Shown piece by piece: positions 9,039 through 16,648 of a stretch of 64,000 nucleotides of DNA. The notes under the pieces were generated by a model. That model saw only the letters and a program-made list of their open reading frames with translations. It was not told the DNA's origin and ran no database searches. Within the stretch, counting starts at the first letter, position 1. Every line of letters begins with the position of its first letter. A program made the translations under genes and the position numbers. The DNA is from Bacillus_CJ salitolerans (GTDB lineage Bacteria > Bacillota > Bacilli > Bacillales > SA4): contig NZ_JBHUEM010000020.1 of NCBI RefSeq assembly GCF_042680805.1, forward strand, positions 124,001 through 188,000. The letters run 5' to 3'.

Positions 9039-9224
9039 TTGGAGAGAAATGAAACAGAGTGTAAAAAATGTAACGGGAAAGAATTTGTTCAAGGAACAGA
9101 TTTTGTAAACCTTCGTCCATTAAATAAGAAGATGTCATTTGGTTGTGAAAAGATCTACACGGTTTGTATTAAATGTGGAGAAATTGAGTCGATAAAAATT
9201 ATCAATCCTGAAGAGCTGAAATAG
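9039..9224 (+). CDS. small zinc-ribbon protein, 61 aa
   Basis: Protein of 61 aa with two knuckles, CKKC (residues 8-11) and CIKC near position 44, spaced as in a zinc ribbon. It has no membrane segment. Similar short proteins are widespread in Bacillus, annotated as hypothetical or loosely as TFIIB-type zinc proteins. The start is TTG at 9039 with GGAG about 9 bases upstream; no ATG gives both knuckles. It stands alone and is followed by a strong hairpin terminator. Role unknown. Confidence 0.65.
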   Translation: MERNETECKKCNGKEFVQGTDFVNLRPLNKKMSFGCEKIYTVCIKCGEIESIKIINPEELK

Positions 9225-9283
9225 TGATAGATACAGTATGGGATTATGAAAGCAATTTTATAGAGTGTTTTGGAGCTAAAGGT

Positions 9284-9312
9284 AGGGACAGCGGTTTATT
9301 TCCGCTGTCCCT
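9284..9312. terminator. bidirectional terminator
   Basis: AGGGACAGCGG (9284-9294) pairs perfectly with CCGCTGTCCCT (9302-9312). It lies between the convergent zinc-ribbon gene (+) and the FAD protein gene (-). T runs are modest on both sides. Confidence 0.6.
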
Positions 9313-9318
9313 GAATCA

Positions 9319-9879
9319 TTACTTTAATAAATCATGATCAACGTAGCGTTCACCATTCAATTCACTTATGATATTGATAGCGACAGCCGCGCCATTTCCA
9401 GCTGTAATAATCGTATGAACACTTACACCAGCTGTAGTACCAGCAGCCCAGATACCATTGACATTAGTTCTGCCATCTTTATCTACTTCAATTATTGATT
9501 TTATTCTCGGTTCTGTACCAGGTATGATATTTAAACCAACTTTCTCAGCAAGATCTGTAATAGCACCTGTAGCAATGAGGACATGTTTTGTCTCATATTT
9601 ATTATTATCGCTTTCGACAATAAAACCTCCGTCCTTTGGGGTAATAGTTAAAACGGATTCTTCCATAATTTCTGCGCCAAACTTTGTTGCCTGTTTTTTA
9701 CCTATATCAACAAGATCAGGTCCAGATACCTCTAACAGTCCGTAATGGTTTTCAACCCATGCACGTTTTGTCATGCTTTTTTCATTGTCTAAAACTAATG
9801 TTTTTTTTCCAGCCTTTGCAGAAAAAATAGCTGCGCTTGCTCCAGCAGGGCCGGCGCCAATAATTACGATATCGTACAT
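9319..9879 (-). CDS. single-domain NAD(P)/FAD-dependent oxidoreductase
   Basis: Protein of 186 aa with an N-terminal dinucleotide-binding motif IIGAGPAGASAA and a C-terminal FAD-binding segment GIWAAGTTAG, the two ends of the FAD domain in thioredoxin-reductase-like flavoproteins. The inserted NADPH domain and its CxxC disulfide are both absent, so it is not a thioredoxin reductase and may need a separate reductase or bind FAD only. Short proteins of this design occur in several Bacillaceae. It lies 100 bases downstream of a MarR regulator on the same strand and is probably controlled by it. A half-site identical to one in the marR promoter lies just upstream (9943-9962). Confidence 0.75.
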   Translation of the reverse strand: MYDIVIIGAGPAGASAAIFSAKAGKKTLVLDNEKSMTKRAWVENHYGLLEVSGPDLVDIGKKQATKFGAEIMEESVLTITPKDGGFIVESDNNKYETKHVLIATGAITDLAEKVGLNIIPGTEPRIKSIIEVDKDGRTNVNGIWAAGTTAGVSVHTIITAGNGAAVAINIISELNGERYVDHDLLK

Positions 9880-9942
9880 TTTTTATACCTCCATTATCTG
9901 ATATTGTATATAAAAATAGAAGAAGAGTTGTTCTTCTATTAA

Positions 9943-9962
9943 TATAAGTTGTTATAGCAACT
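9943..9962. promoter_or_regulatory. candidate MarR operator upstream of the FAD protein gene
   Basis: On the minus strand this reads TTAGTTGCTATAACAACTT, a near-perfect inverted repeat (AGTTG / CAACT). The segment TAGTTGCTATA is repeated exactly at the marR promoter (10438-10448, opposite orientation). Confidence 0.5.
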
Positions 9963-9980
9963 AATTGTGCCGTTAGTATA

Positions 9981-10412
9981 TTAGAGACATTGAACGTTTG
10001 TATTCATCTTGTTTAGAATTTCTTCTAATTGAGTAAGCTCTTCTTTAGAAATTCCTTTACAAACAACATCATTAAATTTTTCTGCAATGGGAATAACTTT
10101 TTCACCAAGGTCCTTACCAGCCTCGGTGAGATAGAGTCTGACAGAACGACGATCATTATTGCAATGAATTCTTTTTATAAAACCTTTACTTTCAAGATTT
10201 GATGCCATTCTAGCTATATTGGTCTTATCTTTGTGTAGGCTCTCGACCAATTGATTTTGTGTTAATCCATCTTTTTCCCAAAGGAGCATCATAATTAAGT
10301 TTTGCTCGGGTGCAAGATTAAAGGGTTCTAACTTTGATTTAATAAAGCCCGTTAAACAAAGGTCGGTTTTATGTATTTTAATGCTAATATAATCTTGAAA
10401 GGATAGCTTCAA
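9981..10412 (-). CDS. MarR family transcriptional regulator
   Basis: Protein of 143 aa with a MarR-type winged helix. The recognition region reads LTQNQLVESLHKDKTNIARM, followed by a wing with the conserved NNDRRSVRLYLTEAG (DRR...LT). These dimeric repressors respond to phenolics, oxidants or drugs. The start is TTG at 10412 with GAGGGA about 7 bases upstream. A consensus promoter upstream is overlapped by a palindrome, indicating autoregulation. The downstream FAD protein is the likely partner gene. The ligand is unknown. Confidence 0.85.
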   Translation of the reverse strand: MKLSFQDYISIKIHKTDLCLTGFIKSKLEPFNLAPEQNLIMMLLWEKDGLTQNQLVESLHKDKTNIARMASNLESKGFIKRIHCNNDRRSVRLYLTEAGKDLGEKVIPIAEKFNDVVCKGISKEELTQLEEILNKMNTNVQCL

Positions 10413-10437
10413 TAGAATCCCTCACTCGGCTAAAAAA

Positions 10438-10488
10438 TAGTTGCTATACATACTAAATAAGTATAGGTAATTTAAATCCGACTGTCAA
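10438..10488 (-). promoter_or_regulatory. marR promoter with overlapping palindromic operator
   Basis: On the minus strand TTGACA (10488-10483) and TATACT (10465-10460) are separated by exactly 17 bases. The -10 element sits inside an inverted repeat (ATACT-AAATA-AGTAT, extended by CTATAC / GTATAG). The adjoining TAGTTGCTATA motif is shared with the site at 9943-9962. Confidence 0.7.
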
Positions 10489-10710
10489 ATTACACAAATA
10501 TATGCTGTTCTAAACCAGGTACGTGTCAATCATAAGCAATTTGAGAAAATTCATATGATAATTGAGTAACAATGAATGCCACGTTTTCAACAACCAGTCC
10601 AAGGTAACTATGGTATTATGAAAAGAAAAAATACTATTAAACTAGTTAATGATAAATGAAAAGTATGTTTAGTTTTATAAAAAAGGACTTTTCTAAGAGT
10701 AGGTGAGAAT

Positions 10711-12180
10711 ATGAATAGAATGTCGGAGTTTTTTAAGAGGCCCTTGTTTTTAGGTATTTTAGTTTGTATGTTGGGATTATTCATTATGTGGAATATTCCG
10801 ATTGAGAAAAGAAAATACGGTTTATCCCAAACGAGTGTAACGACAGACTATACAGGACTTCTTCCATTAAAAGTGGAGCGGGTCATAAAGGTTGCTGATA
10901 ACCAAGATTTACAGAAGGTGGTTCAACAAGCGAATGAAACTAGACAACAGATTTCGATCGCAGGGCTTCAGCACTCACAGGGAGGGCATACCTACTTTAA
11001 GAAGGGTGTGTCATTAGACATGCGTTCCTATAATAAAATATTAGAAATTAACGAAGAATCTAAAACAGTTCGAGTACAAGCAGGAGCCACTTGGGATGAT
11101 GTCCAAAAAGCGATATCCCCATATGGACTTGCACTAAAGGTGACTCAATCCCAATCCATTTTTTCAATAGGAGGATCGTTATCTGTTAATGCACATGGGA
11201 GAGATATTCGGTTCGGTTCTATGGCAAACTCTGTTTTGGAGATGACATTATTAACACCTACTGGGGTTATTAAAACAGTTACTCGTGAAGACTCAGAGGA
11301 ATGGATGAAATATGTTTTCGGTGGATATGGATTATTTGGAGTGATTTTGGATGTAACATTGGAATTAACTGAAAATGATATTTATACAATCCATACTGAG
11401 GAAATCTATACAAGTGAATATGAATCATATTTTACTAATTTAATTGCTCAAAACGAAGTCGCGATGCATTATGCAAGAATTAGTGTAGCTCCGGATAGTT
11501 TTTTGGATGAAATGTATGTGATTGATTATGTTTACACTGGAGAAAAAGATAGTAAAACACCTTTAAAGGGAGAAGAGGGGGTTCGTTTTAGTAAACTTGC
11601 ACTCGATATAGGGAGGAAGGGAGGTTTTTGGGAAAATCTTTTTTGGGATTCCCAAAAATTATATATTAATTCAATAGATGGAAAAAGAATATCTCGAAAT
11701 AATGCAATGCGTTCGGAGTCTACATTTATGGAATTTACTAGCAATACTCGAGTAGAAGTGTTGCAGGAGTTCTTTGTCCCTATTCATTTATTTGAAGAGT
11801 ATATTCAAGATTTAAAACAATTACTTTCTTCTAATGATCAAGAGGATGATTTTAAAGTTCACAATATTACGGTTCGTTTTGCAGGTAAAGATAGCCTAAC
11901 AAGCTTGAACTATGCAAAAGAGGATATGTTTGGACTTGTTATTCTTATCCAACATGGTTTAGAAGAAGAGGAGATTGAAAGTGCCAAAAAAACAATACAG
12001 AAATGGACAGATTTGACACTAGATTACAAAGGTACGTATTATTTACCTTATTATCGATATCAAACAAAAGAACAATTTATGAGATCCTACCCAAACTGGA
12101 AGGGTTTCAAGATGGAGAAACTTCAAAGAGATCCAAATGAAGTATTTCAAAATCTATTTTATGAATATTATTTAAAATAA
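10711..12180 (+). CDS. membrane-anchored FAD-binding oxidoreductase (PCMH/VAO family)
   Basis: Protein of 489 aa with one N-terminal membrane segment (residues 11-30) and a PCMH-type FAD domain outside it. AGLQHSQGGHT (84-94) and the later GGSLSVNAHGR (154-163) match the FAD pyrophosphate-binding loops of the VAO / L-gulonolactone-oxidase / DprE1-like group. His88 or His93 lies in the region where some members attach flavin covalently. The substrate could be a sugar lactone, aldose or polyprenyl sugar; the sequence does not decide. ATG at 10711 has a TAGGTGAG site. It is followed after 12 bases by a small membrane protein gene, likely in the same transcript. Confidence 0.8.
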   Translation: MNRMSEFFKRPLFLGILVCMLGLFIMWNIPIEKRKYGLSQTSVTTDYTGLLPLKVERVIKVADNQDLQKVVQQANETRQQISIAGLQHSQGGHTYFKKGVSLDMRSYNKILEINEESKTVRVQAGATWDDVQKAISPYGLALKVTQSQSIFSIGGSLSVNAHGRDIRFGSMANSVLEMTLLTPTGVIKTVTREDSEEWMKYVFGGYGLFGVILDVTLELTENDIYTIHTEEIYTSEYESYFTNLIAQNEVAMHYARISVAPDSFLDEMYVIDYVYTGEKDSKTPLKGEEGVRFSKLALDIGRKGGFWENLFWDSQKLYINSIDGKRISRNNAMRSESTFMEFTSNTRVEVLQEFFVPIHLFEEYIQDLKQLLSSNDQEDDFKVHNITVRFAGKDSLTSLNYAKEDMFGLVILIQHGLEEEEIESAKKTIQKWTDLTLDYKGTYYLPYYRYQTKEQFMRSYPNWKGFKMEKLQRDPNEVFQNLFYEYYLK

Positions 12181-12192
12181 GGATAAGGGACT

Positions 12193-12717
12193 ATGAAAAA
12201 TCAAAAAGTAGGTTTTTTTCCACTATTTGTGACAGTAGGACAGGTTGTCATATTTCCATATTACATTATATGGTTAAAGCAAGTTTCATTAACTTACACA
12301 CTTTTTGCTTGGTTTTTTGCTGCATTTTCGTTTGCCGCCGCATGGGGATATAAAGTAAAAATGTCAAAAAGAGGAAATAATGATAAGATTCTTCCATTTA
12401 TTTATGCTGGAATGGGATTCATATATATATTTGTAGGAATGATCGATCATAGCTTCTCTTACTTACCTTATATCGCCTTACTGATTCAAATAAGTCTAGG
12501 CTTTTTACAAGGATACTTTCGCGCATGGCATATCAGACAGAAGCTATATAGTCTAAATACAGTACATCATTATGTTATTGTAGGATGTACGATGATTGGA
12601 TTATCCTTTATTAAGGTTTTGTCTCCGCATTTTTTTCTAATTATATTTGGAGTTATCCTAAGTATTTGTGGAGTGTGGATTTTTCTCATCATTGGAGAAG
12701 AAAGAAAAGAGCCATAA
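12193..12717 (+). CDS. hypothetical polytopic membrane protein, 174 aa
   Basis: Protein of 174 aa with about five or six hydrophobic segments (near 8-28, 33-53, 68-82, 90-108, 125-140 and 145-168) and short charged loops. I recognise no family. ATG at 12193 is preceded by AAGGATAAGG. It follows the FAD-linked oxidase with a 12-base gap, so a role as membrane partner of that enzyme is possible but only inferred. Confidence 0.6.
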   Translation: MKNQKVGFFPLFVTVGQVVIFPYYIIWLKQVSLTYTLFAWFFAAFSFAAAWGYKVKMSKRGNNDKILPFIYAGMGFIYIFVGMIDHSFSYLPYIALLIQISLGFLQGYFRAWHIRQKLYSLNTVHHYVIVGCTMIGLSFIKVLSPHFFLIIFGVILSICGVWIFLIIGEERKEP

Positions 12718-12842
12718 TACGCAAGAGAGCACAGTTTTTTTGCTTATGTTGCAGGGGTTATTACTTTACTTAGAGAAAATAGTAAAAGAATTATTTAAAA
12801 ATATTTTACGTTCATATCTTTTTTATACAGGGGGGAATAAAC

Positions 12843-13136
12843 ATGAGAAAGTTCATCTTTCCTTTTACTCTATTAATACTAATTATCATTTATCTTATGC
12901 TTACGAATCCGACCACTGATGATTACCTTGCTTATTCAGTAAAACAATTTGGTGAGTCACCATCAGTAACGAATCTTGAAATTGAAATAGAAAGAGTTAA
13001 CTTTATGTTTTTCTCCACGTATACACAGATTGTAGCCTTTGAAACTGGGATAACCTATTTAGGTATCGGAGGGGCCTTTTTTAAAATATCAGATGGCCAA
13101 TTCGATTATCCTTGGTGGCTAGAGTTTTTTAACTAA
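12843..13136 (+). CDS. DUF4359-like small membrane or secreted protein
   Basis: Protein of 97 aa starting MRKFIFPFTLLILIIIYLML, one membrane anchor or uncleaved signal, followed by TNPTTDDYLAYSVKQF and a soluble tail ending YPWWLEFFN. The pattern 'anchor, then TNP..(D/E)(D/E)Y' recalls DUF4359 proteins of Bacillus (from memory). ATG at 12843 is preceded by GGGGGGAATAAAC. It stands alone between an upstream AT-rich gap and a terminator. Function unknown. Confidence 0.65.
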   Translation: MRKFIFPFTLLILIIIYLMLTNPTTDDYLAYSVKQFGESPSVTNLEIEIERVNFMFFSTYTQIVAFETGITYLGIGGAFFKISDGQFDYPWWLEFFN

Positions 13137-13163
13137 ACACTCTTTATAAGTCAATCCTAACGT

Positions 13164-13202
13164 AAAAAGAGTAACGTTTTCATGTAGTGTTACTCTTTTT
13201 AT
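13164..13202 (+). terminator. Rho-independent terminator
   Basis: AAAAAGAGTAAC (13164-13175) pairs perfectly with GTTACTCTTTTT (13189-13200), with T-rich sequence on both sides. It may work for the DUF4359-like gene. Confidence 0.75.
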
Positions 13203-13231
13203 TATTGTTTGATCGTAACTGTCTAATTATC

Positions 13232-13495
13232 TTATTCTGATATAGTAGTTTTATTTCTACCAGTACCTAATGAATGATAAAGAGCCTCATCACTCGTTCG
13301 AAAATTGTTTTCAGATGGCCCGTGGACATAAATAAGCTTATCACAATTGAGTTTGTAATAGGTTTACCTGTAGGACTTAGTGACTGCTTCAATCATGTTT
13401 CTTAATTAATCTGTAAATTTAACGCATCTTTTAAATCTTTATTTTTAAGTAATATCCCAAACTCTTCTTCCCCTATCTAAAGCATAAATCACCAA
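13232..13495 (-). pseudogene. decayed GGDEF (diguanylate cyclase) domain
   Basis: Read on the minus strand across three frames, this interval gives, in GGDEF order, IGEEEFGILLKNKDLKDALN (the signature loop with the next helix), then MIEAVTKS, PTGKPITNS (the beta strand after it), and finally SDEALYHSLGTGRNKTT, the conserved C-terminal helix. At least two frameshifts and in-frame stops interrupt it, and the N-terminal part is gone. It is the corpse of a c-di-GMP synthase, next to an intact HD-GYP gene with a candidate c-di-GMP riboswitch. I recognise nothing else in 13203-13620. Confidence 0.7.
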
Positions 13496-13623
13496 TACAA
13501 ACTTAAAAAATAAATAACTACATCTATTTTTTAGGGTATATGGAAAATCCTCCGTTTAAGATGGAGTTTGTGGTCGATATCACTCGAAAAATATGGTAAA
13601 ATAATAAAAAATTACTATATGAA

Positions 13624-13707
13624 TTTTGGTAAACCAGTACGATAGTCTTGGACGCCAAATCATAGTCTACTGTTCAATTGAAAAATAATAGTTTGGTAAC
13701 CGAAAAA
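13624..13707 (+). ncRNA. candidate cyclic di-GMP-I (GEMM-I) riboswitch
   Basis: Key GEMM-I elements occur in order. GGTAAACC leads into a hairpin CCAGTAC-GATA-GTCTTGG (one mismatch) capped by a GNNA tetraloop and followed at once by ACGC and CAAA. A second helix follows, then GGTAACCG. The outer P1 stem TTTTGGT (13624-13630) pairs with ACC-g-AAAA at the 3' end. This matches the layout of the V. cholerae Vc2 aptamer, with small deviations (GTAAAC for GCAAAC, an extra C after ACGC). It lies 80 bases upstream of an HD-GYP gene, the expected kind of target. The expression platform is not clear. Confidence 0.6.
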
Positions 13708-13786
13708 GTAGCTAAAAAGAACGTATTCGGTAGAGTAAGTCCTTTTTTAACAAAAGAGAACATTCAGCATAGAGAAGGGGACAACA

Positions 13787-14887
13787 ATGAGGATTGAAAA
13801 GGTACTAAAACTAATTTGGATATCAGTTGCGATCGGGATATTTTTTAATCTATTTGTAAGCTACATATTTTTGAACGGGCCGAGTAGAGAGTTTCATCTA
13901 TTAAATATTGTGTTGGGACTTTCATGGATACCTTTTACTATTACATATAGATATATAAAAGAAAGTTGGCGAGAAATACTTTTTATTGCTAACATGATCA
14001 TCGTTTTGTGTTTATTGTATTATGTGGCACCTTTTTTAGATTATGTATTATTTTACTTTGCCCCTCTGTTTACGATTTTATTTAAAAAGAAATCATTGTT
14101 TATTGGTTCTTCCATTTCTTCCGTTATCGGCTATGGTGTTATAATCATAATTCATCCAACACTACATACTACAATTGTTACATTAATGATTGAACTATCA
14201 TTCTATTTTGTTTATAACTTAGTCTTGTATTATGTGACATTGATATTAACCGAAAATGAAAAAACAAAAGTGTTATATGAAAAGACCATGCAAAGTTTAA
14301 TCATTGCGATAGAAACAAAAGATGATTATACACAAGGTCATTCAAAAAGGGTATCTGAATACTCATTGCTTTTAGGAGAGAATTTAAAAAAGAAAGGGTT
14401 CCCGATCGATATAAATATTCTTAGAGTATGTTCATTGTTACATGACATTGGAAAGGTGCATACTCCGACTAACATATTAACTAAAAAGGGTAAACTTCTA
14501 CCTGAGGAATTTGAAGAAATAAAGAAACACCCATCCAAAGGGGCATCGATACTAAGGATGCTAGAATATCCTAACGAAATCGTAAATGCGGTTTTACACC
14601 ATCATGAGCGGTATGATGGAACAGGATATCCACATGGTATAAAGGGACACGATATACCACTTTACGCTAGAATCATTGCGATTGGTGACACGTTTGATGC
14701 ATTAACATCAAATCGTTCGTATCGAAATGCCTTTCATCCAGATCGAGCAAAGAAGATTATCTTAGAAAACATGGTATCTCAATTTGATCCAGCTCTCGAA
14801 GCTGCATTTGTTGAAGTATATCCATCTTTCTTACCAATTGTTCCAAGGAATTCAAATATAGACGAGGATAATCACACAGAAGTATAG
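13787..14887 (+). CDS. HD-GYP domain protein, probable c-di-GMP phosphodiesterase
   Basis: Protein of 366 aa. Residues 1-155 hold about six membrane segments; residues 165-350 form an HD-GYP domain with His185 (GHSKRVSEYS), the His-Asp pair 219-220 in LLHDIGK, HHHERYDGTG and the GYP triplet 280-282. HD-GYP proteins hydrolyse c-di-GMP (some act on other cyclic dinucleotides) with a bimetal site. The membrane part is probably a sensor. ATG at 13787 has GAAGGGG upstream. The leader carries a candidate c-di-GMP-I riboswitch, suggesting feedback control. A bidirectional terminator lies between it and the convergent MFS gene. Confidence 0.9.
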   Translation: MRIEKVLKLIWISVAIGIFFNLFVSYIFLNGPSREFHLLNIVLGLSWIPFTITYRYIKESWREILFIANMIIVLCLLYYVAPFLDYVLFYFAPLFTILFKKKSLFIGSSISSVIGYGVIIIIHPTLHTTIVTLMIELSFYFVYNLVLYYVTLILTENEKTKVLYEKTMQSLIIAIETKDDYTQGHSKRVSEYSLLLGENLKKKGFPIDINILRVCSLLHDIGKVHTPTNILTKKGKLLPEEFEEIKKHPSKGASILRMLEYPNEIVNAVLHHHERYDGTGYPHGIKGHDIPLYARIIAIGDTFDALTSNRSYRNAFHPDRAKKIILENMVSQFDPALEAAFVEVYPSFLPIVPRNSNIDEDNHTEV

Positions 14888-14893
14888 TTTTAA

Positions 14894-14917
14894 AGGGTTG
14901 GCTTAATTGTCAACCCT
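14894..14917. terminator. bidirectional terminator between HD-GYP and MFS genes
   Basis: AGGGTTG (14894-14900) pairs with CAACCCT (14911-14917). It sits between two convergent genes and overlaps the final codons of the MFS gene. T-rich sequence follows on the plus strand. Confidence 0.55.
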
Positions 14918-16162
14918 ATTTATATTTGATGAGATGACTCTTTCACTTTTTCTACTCAAACGCATTGATAGTGCCCAGCTTGCGAAACATCCAACACATA
15001 CAGCTATTGCCGAGGCTACAAATGCACTATAATAGCTGTTAGTCTGATCAATTAAGATACCTGTTACAATAGGGGAAAAAAATTGACCCACTCCAAAAAA
15101 CAACGTAAGAAAGCCTAATGCAATCGGAGCTAGTGCGGGTTCAACATACTCACTAACACTAGTGACTGTAATGGTTGGAACAGCCCATAATGCTATTCCG
15201 TATAAGATCACCTCAACAAGTAAGAGGGTAGGATGATAGGTTAAAGACATTAATAATAAGAGTATGCATTGATATCCGTAAACAATGGTCAAGGCTTGTA
15301 TCCTTCCGATTTTGTCTGAAATTGCCCCCCATATGAATCCACTAAAAATACTGATAAAACCACCGATGGCGAAGTATTGACCAGCAACACCTTTAGTGAA
15401 TCCGATATCATTCATTAAGTAGTCTACAATAAATGTAGAAAAGACAAGATAACTAAATCCCCATAGAAAGTATGTGAAACCAATATGCCAGACAATTGAA
15501 TTTTTATAAACAGAACTTGTAGCTAAGAAGGTATGGTCAGATGTTTGATTTCGCTCTTCTCCGTTGGAATGAATACCTACCTCTTGAGGATGCTTCTTTA
15601 AGAAAGCTAAGACTAAAATTGCAATTAATAAGATAAGACAAGCTAACACAATCCAACTAAATCTCCATCCGTTAACTGTATCAATCCCTATCATTACGGG
15701 AACAAATACTCCACTAAATACAATACCAAGTCCGGAACCGGAGTTCACAATTCCCATGGCTAGACCCCGTTTCTTCGGTGCAAACCATTTTGCCACAACT
15801 CCAAGAGCAGGTATGTTGGCTCCTCCTGAACCGATACCCATAATGAGACTTCCAAAGAAGGATATCCAAAAATGACTTGACATTGCCAATAATGACATCC
15901 CTAATGATGCTAAACATAAGGAAGCAATGATAACAACCTTTGCTGTAAAACGGAGGACAAAATAACCAGAAAAAAATGCACTAAGTAAGTATCCAAAAAA
16001 AATCGAAGAAGCAACGAAACCTGTTTGAGTGTAAGTAAACATTAGATCGTCTTTCATAAAGGGAAGGATAGCCCCAAATGAAAATCGCCCAAAGCCTAAG
16101 CTTCCAAGTAAACACAAAGTTAATAATAGTAAGGTAAGGATCATTCTAGCTTTTTGGCTCAT
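14903..16162 (-). CDS. MFS transporter (YbfB/YjiJ-like)
   Basis: Protein of 419 aa with 12 predicted membrane segments in two halves. GFGRFSFGAILPFM near the N-terminus and GIGSGGANIPALGVVAKWF followed by KKRGLAMGI are typical of the YbfB/YjiJ and monocarboxylate-type MFS group. The cytoplasmic linker with SNGEERNQTS (about 200-212) separates the halves. The second half has the GAISDKIGR loop, the counterpart of the MFS motif. Substrate unknown. ATG at 16162 has GATGAGG a few bases upstream. No adjacent gene suggests a pathway. Confidence 0.8.
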   Translation of the reverse strand: MSQKARMILTLLLLTLCLLGSLGFGRFSFGAILPFMKDDLMFTYTQTGFVASSIFFGYLLSAFFSGYFVLRFTAKVVIIASLCLASLGMSLLAMSSHFWISFFGSLIMGIGSGGANIPALGVVAKWFAPKKRGLAMGIVNSGSGLGIVFSGVFVPVMIGIDTVNGWRFSWIVLACLILLIAILVLAFLKKHPQEVGIHSNGEERNQTSDHTFLATSSVYKNSIVWHIGFTYFLWGFSYLVFSTFIVDYLMNDIGFTKGVAGQYFAIGGFISIFSGFIWGAISDKIGRIQALTIVYGYQCILLLLMSLTYHPTLLLVEVILYGIALWAVPTITVTSVSEYVEPALAPIALGFLTLFFGVGQFFSPIVTGILIDQTNSYYSAFVASAIAVCVGCFASWALSMRLSRKSERVISSNINRVDN

Positions 16163-16430
16163 ACCTCATCATCTACTTTCGAAATAAAATAATCATCTAC
16201 TAACATATTACCATAGGTAGGAAATTGATAACTGAATAAAAAATTAATGAACAAAATGTAGGATTGTGACTTTAATAGCTGTTGTAAATGGGGGTGAAGA
16301 AGGCGGGTATATATGTAAAGGGGTAACTTATACTTAAACTAATAACTAATTAACAAAAATATGTAACATTTTTTATCTGTAAGCATATAGTGATTCTTGT
16401 GTGAGATTATTTGTGAAAGGATGACTGAAA

Positions 16431-16568
16431 GTGAGTAAAGACCAAATTAATTTAAACTCTGCTAGTACTAATCACAATGTATCAGGTTTTAAAGTAATTG
16501 AAGTGAACATTACGGATAATTCTTCAAATTTATATGCAGTTGTTACACCAGTGAAAATGAAAGACTAA
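16431..16568 (+). CDS. small hypothetical protein, 45 aa
   Basis: GTG at 16431, with GAAAGG about 10 bases upstream, opens a 45-codon frame: MSKDQINLNSASTNHNVSGF and then a strand-like KVIEVNITDNSSNLYAVVTP. It is rich in Asn and Ser, has no membrane segment, and is followed by a strong hairpin terminator. I recognise no family. The composition and terminator favour a real gene, but nothing confirms it. Confidence 0.45.
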   Translation: MSKDQINLNSASTNHNVSGFKVIEVNITDNSSNLYAVVTPVKMKD

Positions 16569-16595
16569 TGATTGACTATTTATGGGTTAAAAATC

Positions 16596-16637
16596 TAAAC
16601 CACCCTTTTTGTCATTCTACATAGAAAGGGTGGTTTA
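16596..16637. terminator. bidirectional Rho-independent terminator
   Basis: TAAACCACCCTTT (16596-16608) pairs perfectly with AAAGGGTGGTTTA (16625-16637). It separates the convergent 45-aa ORF and the LLM-class monooxygenase gene. Confidence 0.75.
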
Positions 16638-16648
16638 CTATTTTCATG

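Noticed and set aside
12668..12919. 83-aa open frame
   Set aside because: It overlaps two better-supported membrane protein genes and lacks a ribosome binding site.
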